Shown: positions 9,486-18,466 of the stretch, piece by piece | How positions within the stretch are numbered: the stretch's first letter is position 1 | Layout of the letters: every line of letters begins with the position of its first letter | Origin: Rhodopirellula baltica | GTDB lineage: Bacteria; Planctomycetota; Planctomycetia; Pirellulales; Pirellulaceae | Reading direction: 5' to 3' | DNA: 64,000 nt | Assembly: GCA_002901265.1 (NCBI GenBank) | Contig: PPHI01000092.1 | Span: 1-64,000, forward strand | Notes under the pieces: model-generated | Databases searched by the model: none | Told to the model about the DNA's origin: nothing | The model's input: only the letters and a program-made list of their open reading frames with translations | Position numbers and translations under genes: made by a program

Positions 9486-10439
9486 ATGGGCGCGGCTGAC
9501 AAGCGTCGTGAGAAACTTCGACAGCTGTTCAAGAGTTTGGCACCGATCAGTGCGTTTTCGAAGGAACAGGTGCGTGAGTGCTGTCCTGATTTGACCGCGG
9601 GGTTCGTCAGCGCGACGCTGAAGGACCTGGTCCGTGAAGGAATTCTGGATCGCTACCAGAGCGATGAGAACGAAACGTTTGCGTGGCGAAACGCGCAGAT
9701 TCGTGTTGATCCGTCGCATTGGATCGAGCGTCAAGTCAGCGGGAACCAAGTCACCGCACAGCCCGAGCATGAGCGGCCTCGCGAGCGTTTGCTTGCGGTC
9801 GGTGCCGAGCAACTCCGGGACGCAGAGTTGCTGGCGATTTTGATTCGGGTCGGGATCAAAGGGGAATCGGCGATCGAGGCGGGGCGTCGGCTTTCCCGCG
9901 CATTTGACAAGAACTTGGCAGAGCTACGTTTGACCAGCAAAGATGACTTACGCAACGTCAGCCCTGCAGTCACGGTCACCAGCTACGCCGCGATTATGGC
10001 TGGGATAGAACTGGGGCGCCGGGTCGCCGCACAAGAACGTCGGCATCGCCGCGAAAACACGCCGATCACCAGCACGACTGCTGCGATAGCGTATTGCGAG
10101 GAAGCGTTTGACAACTTGGCACGCAACAGCGTCCAAGAGGAATTCCACATCGTGACACTGAGTACAAAGCATCTGCCAATCAACACGCACCTAGTGACAC
10201 GTGGGACGCTCGATGCGAGTTTGGTGCATCCGCGCGAAGTGTTCCGATTGGCGATTCGTGATTCTGCGGCTGCCGTCATCCTGGTACATAACCACCCGTC
10301 AGGGGATGCGACACCGAGTCGCGAGGATCATCAGGTCACCAATCGGTTAACCGAGGCGGGTAAACTGATTGGTATTACCGTACTGGATCACATTGTGGTG
10401 GCGTCGGAAGGTTCGATTAGTATCCGAGAATCACGTTGA
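9486..10439 (+). CDS. RadC-like JAMM/MPN protein with N-terminal extension
   Basis: 317 residues from the ATG at 9486; an in-frame ATG at 9444 adds 14 poorly supported residues. The C-terminal half is a RadC/JAB domain with the JAMM zinc motif complete: H268 and H270 in VHNHPSGD, S278 and D281 in SRED. The middle part (RERLLAVGAEQLRDAELLAILIRVG) is the UPF0758 helix-hairpin-helix region of RadC. The first hundred residues (KRREKLRQLFKSLAPISAFSK... DLVREGILDRY) look like a winged-helix domain, not usual for RadC at about 220 residues. RadC proteins have no settled function; JAMM domains are metalloproteases or isopeptidases. Both neighbours are on other transcription units. Confidence 0.8.
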   Translation: MGAADKRREKLRQLFKSLAPISAFSKEQVRECCPDLTAGFVSATLKDLVREGILDRYQSDENETFAWRNAQIRVDPSHWIERQVSGNQVTAQPEHERPRERLLAVGAEQLRDAELLAILIRVGIKGESAIEAGRRLSRAFDKNLAELRLTSKDDLRNVSPAVTVTSYAAIMAGIELGRRVAAQERRHRRENTPITSTTAAIAYCEEAFDNLARNSVQEEFHIVTLSTKHLPINTHLVTRGTLDASLVHPREVFRLAIRDSAAAVILVHNHPSGDATPSREDHQVTNRLTEAGKLIGITVLDHIVVASEGSISIRESR

Positions 10440-10519
10440 AACCCACTCGGCCCAATTGCTCGTGGCGACTATGTTGAAGCGCGCTTTGCTGAAACATGCC
10501 GTTCGTTAAAGCGTGTCGT

Positions 10520-10537
10520 GCCAAAGTCGACTTTGGC
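10520..10537. promoter_or_regulatory. 18-bp perfect palindrome upstream of the phosphatase
   Basis: gccaaagtcgactttggc reads the same on both strands. It lies 43 bases before the ATG of the alkaline phosphatase and 80 bases after the RadC-like gene. Dyads of this size are typical of dimeric repressor sites, but a hairpin terminator for the upstream gene is also possible. No regulator is known for it. Confidence 0.4.
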
Positions 10538-10580
10538 CCCTCCAATTGATTAACGCGAGCCATCCCACCTTTCCCGCCTC

Positions 10581-12332
10581 ATGAATCAAACATCTTGTGA
10601 TCTAAATGTGGTTGCCGTCGAGTCAGGGCAACATTCACACGCGGCCTCAACTATTGCGAGTCGGGAAAAGCGGCAGTCGTTGGCTGGAAAGTTGGTTCGC
10701 ATCAGCGCAGCCGCCATTTTGGGGTGTGGGCTCGCGAGTGGGCGTGTTCACGCAGATGAAAACGATGCCGATGTCGAGCACGTCCCGACGATGCGTGAAA
10801 TGCAAACGCAGTCCGTCGAAACAGGCAAGCCTGTATACGGTCACTGGGGCACCGATCCGACCAAGTTCAGTACCTGGACCAATCACAGCAACCGTTTGAT
10901 TCCTGTCTACACATTCGGCATGACGCTGGATAAATGGCGTGAAGAAGGCAGCGCCTATCATGATCAGGCGCGATTGGAAGCGATGGCTGGCGAATTGGGC
11001 GACGGCGTCGTCAATCCGCAAGCAACGTACTACGACCAAACCGATGTTTACCGTCTGCAAAAGGCGGCCGTCGATGCGGGTTATACGAACATCATCGTGA
11101 TGGTGTTTGACGGCATGGATTGGCAAACGACTCGCGCCGCTGCGATCTATAACACCGGCGAAATCAAGTACGAGTCCGGCCGCGGCACCGGCCTTCACTT
11201 CCAAGATGACCGACGCGTCACAACAGACTTTGGCTTGGTCGTTACGAGTGCGGCGGCAAGTGGCGCGAAGACTGACGTCGATGCCCAAATGGTTCGCTCG
11301 GTCAGCGAAGGGTCCAAACGCGGTTACAACATCCAACTCGCCGGACGCACCCCTTGGGATGAACGCGACAATAGCGACTACCTGATTGGCAAAGATCGTA
11401 ACGTTCCGCATACCGTGACGGATTCGGCGTCATCGGCAACCAGTTTGTTTAGCGGGATCAAGACCTACAACGCGTCGATCAACTACGCAGTCGACGGAAC
11501 ACAGGTTGCACCGATCGCACGCGAGTTGCAACGCGACAAAGGGTTCAAAGTCGGCGTCGTGACCAGTGTCCCCGTCAGCCACGCGACTCCAGCCGCAGCC
11601 TACGCCAACAACGTCTCTCGAAAAGACTATCAAGACATCAGCCGCGACTTGGTCGGTTTGCCATCGGCGTCTCACCGCGACGAAGCATTGCCGGGCGTCG
11701 ATGTGCTGATCGGAAGTGGGTGGGGCGAGTCTGACGACAAGGACAGTTCCCAGGGCCAGAACTACGCTCAAGGCAACAAGTACTTCCACGAAGAAGACAT
11801 CAAGTCCTCGGATTTGGAAAACGGCGGACGATACCGCGTCGTGCAGCGAACCGCAGGTCAAAATGGACGTGAAGGCTTGATGACGGCCGCCGAACAGGCT
11901 GCCGAAAACGGTGAGCGTCTACTCGGTTACTTTGGCGTCGGCAAAGGCCATCTGCCGTTTGCAACCGCTGATGGAAACTTCGATCCGACAGTTGATGTAA
12001 GCAAGGCCGAAGAGTACTCCGAAGCCGACATTGACGAGAATCCAAACGTCGGTGATATGGCCGAAGCCGCATTGACCGTGCTCGAAAAAGCTGACCAAGG
12101 ATTTTGGTTGTTGGTCGAAGCTGGCGATGTTGACTGGGCCAACCACTCCAACAATTTGGACAACAGTATCGGCGCTGTTTTAAGCGGTGATGCGGCGTTC
12201 ACGCGTATCATGGACTGGGTCGACAAAAAAGGCGATTGGGAAAAAACGTTGGTCATCGTCACCGCCGACCATGGTCACTACCTCGTGATCGATGATCCTC
12301 AAGCGATCGCGGATGCGGGAAAAGCGAAATAA
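10581..12332 (+). CDS. alkaline phosphatase family protein, secreted
   Basis: 583 residues. An N-terminal stretch with a hydrophobic run (AAAILGCGLASG) after Arg/Lys residues, ending near RVHADE, suggests export. The alkaline phosphatase fold is shown by FDGMDW (metal-binding D177), the nucleophile segment VTDSASSATSLFSG with S282, the metal-binding segment VEAGDVDWANHSNN, and TADHGHY near the C-terminus. It would release phosphate from monoesters using two zinc ions and magnesium. The gene is followed after 15 bases by a DUF1501 gene, so the two are likely co-transcribed. TADHGH in place of TADHEH is a small variation. Confidence 0.85.
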   Translation: MNQTSCDLNVVAVESGQHSHAASTIASREKRQSLAGKLVRISAAAILGCGLASGRVHADENDADVEHVPTMREMQTQSVETGKPVYGHWGTDPTKFSTWTNHSNRLIPVYTFGMTLDKWREEGSAYHDQARLEAMAGELGDGVVNPQATYYDQTDVYRLQKAAVDAGYTNIIVMVFDGMDWQTTRAAAIYNTGEIKYESGRGTGLHFQDDRRVTTDFGLVVTSAAASGAKTDVDAQMVRSVSEGSKRGYNIQLAGRTPWDERDNSDYLIGKDRNVPHTVTDSASSATSLFSGIKTYNASINYAVDGTQVAPIARELQRDKGFKVGVVTSVPVSHATPAAAYANNVSRKDYQDISRDLVGLPSASHRDEALPGVDVLIGSGWGESDDKDSSQGQNYAQGNKYFHEEDIKSSDLENGGRYRVVQRTAGQNGREGLMTAAEQAAENGERLLGYFGVGKGHLPFATADGNFDPTVDVSKAEEYSEADIDENPNVGDMAEAALTVLEKADQGFWLLVEAGDVDWANHSNNLDNSIGAVLSGDAAFTRIMDWVDKKGDWEKTLVIVTADHGHYLVIDDPQAIADAGKAK

Positions 12333-12347
12333 CCCTTCAAGGAACGG

Positions 12348-13748
12348 ATGATGATTAATCGTCGAGAGTGCCTGTCGCGTTGTGGTTTTGGACTCGGCGC
12401 GATGGCGCTAGCGGATCTCTTGGTCCGAGACTCTGCACAAGCCAGCGACGGCGTGCTTAGCGGCGCGTTGCATCATCCGGGGAAGGCAAAGTACGTCATT
12501 CACTTGTTCATGAATGGCGGCCCCAGTCACGTTGACACGTTCGACTACAAACCCGAACTCAATCGCTTTGCGGGAAAGACAGCTCCCAACGGCAATCTGA
12601 AAACCGAGCGGCCGACCGGCGTCGTACTCGGCTCGCCGTTCAAGTTCAAGCCGTATGGCGAATCGGGAATCCATGTCAGCGAACTGTTCGAAAACACGGC
12701 CAAGCATATCGATGACATCTGCCTGATTCATTCGATGCACGCCGATGTGCCGAATCACGAACCGTCGCTGATGTTGATGAACACGGGAGAGTCACGATTG
12801 GTTCGTCCCAGTGTCGGTTCTTGGCTGTCATATGGACTGGGCAGCGAAAACGACAACCTGCCGTCATTCGTAACAATGTGCCCAGGTGGCTATCCGATCA
12901 AGGAGTCACAGAATTGGCAGAATGCGTTTTTGCCGGGCAAATATCAGGCAACCTATGTCGATTCTAGCCACCGGCAAATCGATCGATTGCTCGAAAATAT
13001 CCGCAGCGAACTGGTCGCCAAGCCTGACCAACGCGACCAGCTTGATTTTTTAGCCGACCTGAACCGGCGACATGCCGCAAGTCGTCCGCACGACGCAGCT
13101 TTGGAATCACGTCTGGACTCGTTTGAACTCGCCTATCGAATGCAAAGCGAAGCGGCTGACGCGTTTGACACGACTCGCGAGCCACAATCGATCCGCGAAG
13201 CATACGGCGAGCACGATTTTGGTCGGCAAACGCTGATCGCCAGGCGATTGGTTGAACGTGGCGTGCGATACGTGCAGCTTTACACTGGTGCAGGGCAGCC
13301 CTGGGACAACCACGACGACTTAGAAACGGGCCACCGCAACTTAGCCGGACAAGTTGACCGTCCAATCGCGGCTCTGCTCGATGATTTGAAACGGCTTGGC
13401 CTGTTTGAAGAAACGCTGGTGATCTGGGGCGGCGAATTCGGCCGCACTCCCGTCGTTGAAATGCCTCGCGACGGTGCCAACCAAGGCAAAATGAATGGCC
13501 GCGATCACAACCACTGGGGCTTTACGGTCTGGATGGCAGGCGGCGGCGTCAAAGGCGGACAGACGGTCGGCAAAACGGACGACATCGGGTTTCAATCGGT
13601 CGAAAACCGTGTTCATGTGCACGACCTCCACGCGACGATGCTGCACCTCATGGGCATCGATCACAAGCGTCTGACATATCGCTACGCCGGGCGTGACTTC
13701 CGCTTGACCGACGTACACGGTCGTGTCGTCGACGAAGTCCTGGCGTAA
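12348..13748 (+). CDS. DUF1501 exported protein
   Basis: 466 residues with a twin-arginine-like leader (NRRECLSRCGFGLGAMALADLL), so probably exported folded. The body matches DUF1501, an alkaline-phosphatase-like fold: HLFMNGGPSHVDTFDYKP near the start, IWGGEFGRTP and GRDHNHWGFT in the second half. DUF1501 proteins are very abundant in planctomycetes, usually next to partner genes, and their substrates are unknown. Here the partner is the alkaline phosphatase 15 bases upstream. It ends 23 bases from the stop of the convergent HIT gene. A start one codon later is possible. Confidence 0.85.
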   Translation: MMINRRECLSRCGFGLGAMALADLLVRDSAQASDGVLSGALHHPGKAKYVIHLFMNGGPSHVDTFDYKPELNRFAGKTAPNGNLKTERPTGVVLGSPFKFKPYGESGIHVSELFENTAKHIDDICLIHSMHADVPNHEPSLMLMNTGESRLVRPSVGSWLSYGLGSENDNLPSFVTMCPGGYPIKESQNWQNAFLPGKYQATYVDSSHRQIDRLLENIRSELVAKPDQRDQLDFLADLNRRHAASRPHDAALESRLDSFELAYRMQSEAADAFDTTREPQSIREAYGEHDFGRQTLIARRLVERGVRYVQLYTGAGQPWDNHDDLETGHRNLAGQVDRPIAALLDDLKRLGLFEETLVIWGGEFGRTPVVEMPRDGANQGKMNGRDHNHWGFTVWMAGGGVKGGQTVGKTDDIGFQSVENRVHVHDLHATMLHLMGIDHKRLTYRYAGRDFRLTDVHGRVVDEVLA

Positions 13749-13770
13749 CTTCGTTTAAGCGGATGACAAC

Positions 13771-14094
13771 TTATTTGGCTGGTGTACCCATCAGGTGGTA
13801 ATGCAGGTGAGGAACCTCCTGTCCGCCCGCTTCGCCGCAGTTGATCGCAACTTTGTAGCCTGCGGCCAATCCTTCGTCGGCAGCAATTTTGCTGAGCACG
13901 ACCATACAGTGTCCAACCAACGGGGCATCGTCTTCGGAAAGATGAGCCAGTGAAACGATCTCCCTCTTTGGTATCACCAACACGTGGACTGGCGCCTTGG
14001 GGGCGATGTCACGGAAAGCCAAGCATTGCTCGTCTTCGTAGACAATGTCTGCCGGGATTTCCTTGTCGATGATTTTCTTGAAGATCGAGCTCAT
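13771..14094 (-). CDS. HIT family nucleotide hydrolase (HINT type)
   Basis: 107 residues with the histidine triad H96-L-H98-Y-H100 (PHLHYHLMG) and the family features IVYEDEQCLAFRDIAPKAPVH. Length and layout match bacterial HINT/YcfF proteins, which hydrolyse nucleoside phosphoramidates and similar AMP conjugates; the true substrate is unknown. Its ATG overlaps the stop of the large FtsK-like gene by four bases (ATGA), so it is translated from the same message. A functional link to that ATPase is possible but not shown by the sequence. Confidence 0.9.
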   Translation of the reverse strand: MSSIFKKIIDKEIPADIVYEDEQCLAFRDIAPKAPVHVLVIPKREIVSLAHLSEDDAPLVGHCMVVLSKIAADEGLAAGYKVAINCGEAGGQEVPHLHYHLMGTPAK

Positions 14095-17000
14095 GAATTT
14101 TCAATCCACCGTTTTACGTCCGAGTCATCTGGCACATCCAATTGCCGGAACTTGCTGATTTTCCCGGCCGGCTCATCGTACAACAGCATCGTCGCCGTTG
14201 ACAGTTCACTGGCAATCGGTGAATCGATCAGCAGTGACGAATCGGAAGCGTTCAAACGTCCGAGCAGACGCAGTTCGACATCGTGTTGAGACTGCCGTGG
14301 CAACCAGCGGCTGACGATTTCGGCGCTGCCACAGACCAATAACGTATAGACGTGCGCTGGCGGGCCGTCTTTGAGCAATTCGCGAAACGCTTGGCCGCCA
14401 GACATCGGGCCGCTACCCGCGTCGAGCGAAAAACTGAAGGCATCGTCATGACGAAAGTCGCGGAAGCGATCGAGCGGGTCGATCACGACAACAATCGGTG
14501 GAACACCGACGGCTTCGTCGCCGCGTTCTTTGATCACGTCAACCAACCGTGTGATTTCTTCGGTTGCGTCACGTGGTTTGACTTCTTTTACATTGATCCC
14601 GGCTTCGCTCAGCCATTCGTGCATCGATTGGGATTCGGTGGGGCGATTGCCGTTGAAATAAACGACTTCCAAATCGGAGTACGTTTTTGCGAATCCCGAG
14701 ACCACTGACGCGATCAATCCTGGGCGGGCGTCCGCAGGCGGGATCATCATGACATTTCGGCCCGCGTTGCGGCTCAGTTGCAACGCGACAGGCGGTCCGA
14801 TCTCGACGGCTTCTCCTAGCAGTCCATGCAACTCTTCACGAGCCGTTGCGTCATGGTCAATCGCGGCGTTGGCGAGCGCCGGCGTCCAACGACTGGGGCG
14901 ATTGCCTTCGAAGACGACGGCGGGGGGCAATTGATCGGTGAAGGACGCATCACGCTCGGAAATCGTGTGCAGCAACTCGTGCAGTTTTTCGGATCCCAAC
15001 CAAGCGACTTGGAAAGGCTGGTTGCCTTCGATCAAGCCACCGGCGTCGTTGTAGATCGCTTCACCAGGTCGCGAGATCAATCGGGCGGCGGTGTTGTCAT
15101 CCGACAGAATTAACGCCGCGTCGGATTCGCTGCACTGCATCGCGATGCGCACCGCCATCTGGCCAAGCGTCGCACGTGGTAGCGAGTACGCCCCGGCGAG
15201 CGATTGACTGCTCAGCACGACATGAATCCCGAATGAACGCCCTTGGCGGACCAAGCGATCGAGCAGCATCGCACATTCGGCGGCGACTTTATCATCGCGA
15301 ATGAACAGCTCTTGGAATTCGTCGACCACCAACATGATCCGGGGCATCGACTGGCCGCTGACACGACGATACTCGGAAAGCTCTTGCGTGGAGTGTGCGC
15401 GAAACTGTTCACCGCGTTGTTGCAGTTCTTCATCCAAACGCTGCAGCACACTGCGTCCGAATTCCCGTTCGCTTTCGATGCCGATCACGCGGGCGTGCGG
15501 CAATTGACAATCCGCGTAAGCTTTGAACTCGACGCCCTTTTTAAAGTCCAATAGGTAGTACTGCAGTTGATCGGGCGTGTAGTGATAGGCCCCGCTGGTG
15601 ATCAATGCGTGCAGCAACGTACTTTTACCCGATCCCGTTTTACCGGCGATCAAGACGTGTTGTTTGACGCCTTCGCCAAGATCGAGTGCCAGGCTTCGGT
15701 GTCCGCCTTGGCTACCGATCGTGATTTCGAGGCCGTGATCGGAACTGTCGCTGCCGCCGACGGTGGGCAGCATGCTTTCGAGCGGAACTTCAACACGCGC
15801 GGCCATCGTGGCGGCGGTTCCGACCGTCTCCACGACTTTGCCACGGTATTCGGCAGGCAGGTTCGCGGTCGGTTGAAATTCCAGCTTCTCCAGCCCCTCT
15901 TGATTCAGGCTCCAGTTCCCCGCCGCATCGATCGACAGTTCGATTAATCGTGCGTCCGAAGGTCGAGGCAAATCACTTGGCCAAGGCGTCGACTCGTCAC
16001 AGGCCATCAACACAAACACGCCGCAGCGGATGCCTGATTCGATCAAGGCTTTGAGGTGTTTGTAAGCACCACGGGTTAAGCCTTCCGGCAAACCGACGGC
16101 AGCCACCGCGTGATAGGGTTCGGCCATCGAGCCGGCCAACACGTTGTAGTCTTCGACCCGTTCGAAGCGATCACGCAAACTGGATTGCAAGACGTCTTCG
16201 GCGTGCTGGGCGACTTCGCCCAAACGCGATTCGATTTGATTTTCGGTCGTCCATACCCGATGCCCTACTAAGGCCGGGTCATGATCGGTCAGTGACATAA
16301 ACGAAGTAAAGCTTTGCCCACGTCCGACTGGATCGATCAACGTTGTTCGTGTGCGGCCACCGGATGTGCCGGTCAGCATACGCCACAGGACCGCTTGGAT
16401 CAGTTCGATCGCCTGATTCATTTGCCCTGACGCGGCTCGAATCAATAACCCGCTATGCAAACGTCGATGCAGTGCGATGCAGAGCGAATCCGGAATTTCA
16501 GCCGGATTGAACATCGAATCGATCGCGCCGCCGGAGTCAGTTGCTTTCTGTACTGAAATAGTTTGATAGAGCAAATCGCCAACGGCTAACTCGCCGACGG
16601 GGACATAGTTTAAGTTTGGCTCGGACGTTTGAACTTCATTCGCGACTTGTTCCCAAGACGGAAATCGTTTCGAAGCATTGTCACTGAGTGATGAAATCCG
16701 ATTCAGACCTACCCGAACACCTTCACGCATTCGATCCGTTACGTGTTGCAATTCATCGTGTCGTCGCTGGGCGTTGTCTTCGCGACGTTGATGCAATCGT
16801 TGGTCTGTCTGTGACAGTCGCGATGTGATTGACGCGGCAACCGATTCGGCTTTTTGGTTCATCTCCGCATTCAGCGAGTCATAGCCATTTTGAAAGCCGG
16901 TCTCCAACTGGCCGAGTTGTTCGGTCAAGCGATCGCGGGCGGCCTGTTCTTCGGCCATCAGGGTTTGGTTCAGGTGTTCAAGCTGTTCTTTGCGCCACTG

Positions 17001-17990
17001 TTCCGCTTGTCGCAGGTGTTCGTCACGGCGGGCGATCAGTTCTTCGCTTGACAGACGGGCCTGTTCGACCGAAATCTTTTTGCCGATCTCAGCGGCTTCT
17101 TCGGCCGCCCGCACCGTGCGGTAAATCCGGGGATAGGTTCGTCGTGTTTTGCGTCTTAGCGGAATCAAGAGAGCTGCGAACAAGCTAATTCCGAGAACGC
17201 CGGCGACAGCGACACCGGCCAGCATGACCGTCCAGAATGATTCGGGGCGCATCAGGACAACTGCGGTGATCCAGATCACGACGGCCGTTGCGACACCGGC
17301 GGGTAAGTAGAACGAATCAACAATCCGAACCGACGCTCCCGTTTGAAGGTCAATCACCGAATCATGAGCACGCTTTGTCAAATCACCGATGACTTCGACG
17401 GTGTGCCGAATCGAAGTTGGCCGTTCATACTCGATCACGTCCTCGGGGGCTTCTGCTGGCGGGACATTGGGGAGGCCGTCCAATCGGCGAACCGTCAATT
17501 CACAAGTCCACTGCATGTCCTTGCCGATCGCGACCATCGAGTGGTTGATCTTTTCGATTTCGCGTTTGCTTAGCTCGCCTGGTTCGTGCTTGTGCGATTC
17601 GTATTGGTGTTGGACGGCGCTGCGCCGGGCGTCGACTTTGTTTTCGATCGTCTCAACGCCTTGGCTTTTCTTGCGACGATAGAGTGATGCCAAGCGATTG
17701 ATTTCATTCCGCAGCCGCAGCGTTTCGCTTTCATAGGCGGCAAAGACTTTTTCTTCGGCCGCGTCCCATTGCGAGAATGTCGTGTAGCGATCTCGCCGGC
17801 AGTCGGCGGTAACCCCGTTCCGCTCGGCGACCAGTTGGACCTCTTCTTCTTCACGCTGTGACGCATGTTGATGAACTAAGTTCAATCGCTCGGCGTGGCA
17901 GGTTTTGAAGCGAGCGATCAGAGCATCCAGCAACACTCGTTGCCGAGTGGGCGAAAGTAGTCCTGCTGGAGAGACGGACGAATCTTTCAT
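14091..17990 (-). CDS. FtsK/SpoIIIE-type membrane ATPase with three tandem modules (EccC-like)
   Basis: 1299 residues. Residues 1-225 are helical and charged. Two membrane segments lie at about 228-278 (TAVVIWITAVVLM and VMLAGVAVAGVLGISLFAALL). A long Gln/Glu-rich coiled coil runs to about 440. The central FtsK domain is intact: Walker A G783-KTGSGKST, then YLLDFKKGVEFKAY, Walker B MLVVDEFQEL (D890, E891), and VVLSSQS. A preceding region (about 500-700: TLIDPVGRGQSF ... IRCGVFVLMACD) follows the same layout without a P-loop, and a following one (about 1050-1299: LQLSRNAGRNVMMIPP, IVVVIDPLDRF) is another degenerate copy. Three FtsK-like modules in a row with membrane segments is the plan of EccC/EssC, the type VII secretion motor. 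A WXG100-like gene lies upstream. The degenerate modules are my reading and need structure prediction. Confidence 0.8.
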   Translation of the reverse strand: MKDSSVSPAGLLSPTRQRVLLDALIARFKTCHAERLNLVHQHASQREEEEVQLVAERNGVTADCRRDRYTTFSQWDAAEEKVFAAYESETLRLRNEINRLASLYRRKKSQGVETIENKVDARRSAVQHQYESHKHEPGELSKREIEKINHSMVAIGKDMQWTCELTVRRLDGLPNVPPAEAPEDVIEYERPTSIRHTVEVIGDLTKRAHDSVIDLQTGASVRIVDSFYLPAGVATAVVIWITAVVLMRPESFWTVMLAGVAVAGVLGISLFAALLIPLRRKTRRTYPRIYRTVRAAEEAAEIGKKISVEQARLSSEELIARRDEHLRQAEQWRKEQLEHLNQTLMAEEQAARDRLTEQLGQLETGFQNGYDSLNAEMNQKAESVAASITSRLSQTDQRLHQRREDNAQRRHDELQHVTDRMREGVRVGLNRISSLSDNASKRFPSWEQVANEVQTSEPNLNYVPVGELAVGDLLYQTISVQKATDSGGAIDSMFNPAEIPDSLCIALHRRLHSGLLIRAASGQMNQAIELIQAVLWRMLTGTSGGRTRTTLIDPVGRGQSFTSFMSLTDHDPALVGHRVWTTENQIESRLGEVAQHAEDVLQSSLRDRFERVEDYNVLAGSMAEPYHAVAAVGLPEGLTRGAYKHLKALIESGIRCGVFVLMACDESTPWPSDLPRPSDARLIELSIDAAGNWSLNQEGLEKLEFQPTANLPAEYRGKVVETVGTAATMAARVEVPLESMLPTVGGSDSSDHGLEITIGSQGGHRSLALDLGEGVKQHVLIAGKTGSGKSTLLHALITSGAYHYTPDQLQYYLLDFKKGVEFKAYADCQLPHARVIGIESEREFGRSVLQRLDEELQQRGEQFRAHSTQELSEYRRVSGQSMPRIMLVVDEFQELFIRDDKVAAECAMLLDRLVRQGRSFGIHVVLSSQSLAGAYSLPRATLGQMAVRIAMQCSESDAALILSDDNTAARLISRPGEAIYNDAGGLIEGNQPFQVAWLGSEKLHELLHTISERDASFTDQLPPAVVFEGNRPSRWTPALANAAIDHDATAREELHGLLGEAVEIGPPVALQLSRNAGRNVMMIPPADARPGLIASVVSGFAKTYSDLEVVYFNGNRPTESQSMHEWLSEAGINVKEVKPRDATEEITRLVDVIKERGDEAVGVPPIVVVIDPLDRFRDFRHDDAFSFSLDAGSGPMSGGQAFRELLKDGPPAHVYTLLVCGSAEIVSRWLPRQSQHDVELRLLGRLNASDSSLLIDSPIASELSTATMLLYDEPAGKISKFRQLDVPDDSDVKRWIENS

Positions 17991-18115
17991 AGCGGTGTAC
18001 CGAAAGACGAGATGAGACGCGACAAGAAAAGGTACCCGACAAGGTCCATGCCGGATTTGTCGACGTCACATTGCGTCTACATTTTTACGGCCTCTCCAGG
18101 CCGGTGTCGCTACAT

Positions 18116-18379
18116 TCAGTATACCTCGCGAGACCCTGTCTCGGTGTCGCTGATCGCGACCTGGGCCTTGCGGAGGTTTTCGGTGAATTCCGCTAAGCTG
18201 GCCGTAAAACGGCTCAAGCTGGGGGCGATCGCTGACAGGTCTTCTTGTTCGAACTGACGTGCCCGGTCATCTTTCCAGACCTCTTTCGTCTCCTGCCAGA
18301 GTCGGGCGAAGTCATTGAAGTCGCGTCGGAAGCGATTTTGTGCATCCGTCAGCGGGGCAAGATTCAATGGCTCGAGCAT
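18116..18379 (-). CDS. WXG100-like small helical protein, next to the FtsK-like ATPase
   Basis: 87 residues, all predicted helix, no signal peptide. The centre reads WKDDRARQF with W35, the same pattern as W43 of the small protein at 363-632, and about where WXG100 proteins carry their W-x-G turn. A good ribosome-binding site (GAGGAG, 5 bases before the ATG) supports the start. It lies 125 bases upstream of the FtsK-like gene in the same direction. WXG100 proteins are known binding partners of the FtsK-like motors of type VII systems; a similar pairing here is inference. The C-terminal tail (DTETGSREVY) is polar. Confidence 0.7.
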   Translation of the reverse strand: MLEPLNLAPLTDAQNRFRRDFNDFARLWQETKEVWKDDRARQFEQEDLSAIAPSLSRFTASLAEFTENLRKAQVAISDTETGSREVY

Positions 18380-18384
18380 TGGAA

Positions 18385-18390
18385 CTCCTC
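18385..18390 (-). promoter_or_regulatory. Shine-Dalgarno GAGGAG
   Basis: GAGGAG on the minus strand lies 5 bases before the ATG at 18379 and supports translation of the short WXG100-like gene. Confidence 0.6.
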
Positions 18391-18416
18391 GAATGACTTA
18401 AGAGACGAAGTAACAC

Positions 18417-18442
18417 CCGGTGGGCGTGGGGCCTCCCACCGG
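18417..18442 (-). other. 8-bp stem-loop between helical protein and WXG100-like gene
   Basis: ccggtggg at 18417-18424 pairs with cccaccgg at 18435-18442 around a 10-base loop, in the 87-base gap between the two minus-strand genes. It could be a partial terminator or a processing/stability element that sets the ratio of the two proteins. There is no T-run. Confidence 0.4.
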
Positions 18443-18466
18443 AAGGGATGTTATGCGATGGCAGGA

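Noticed and set aside
14091-17990. DNA translocase of cell division or a conjugation TraD/FtsK protein
   Set aside because: The multi-module plan, long coiled coil and WXG100-like neighbour do not fit; no gamma domain or relaxase is present.
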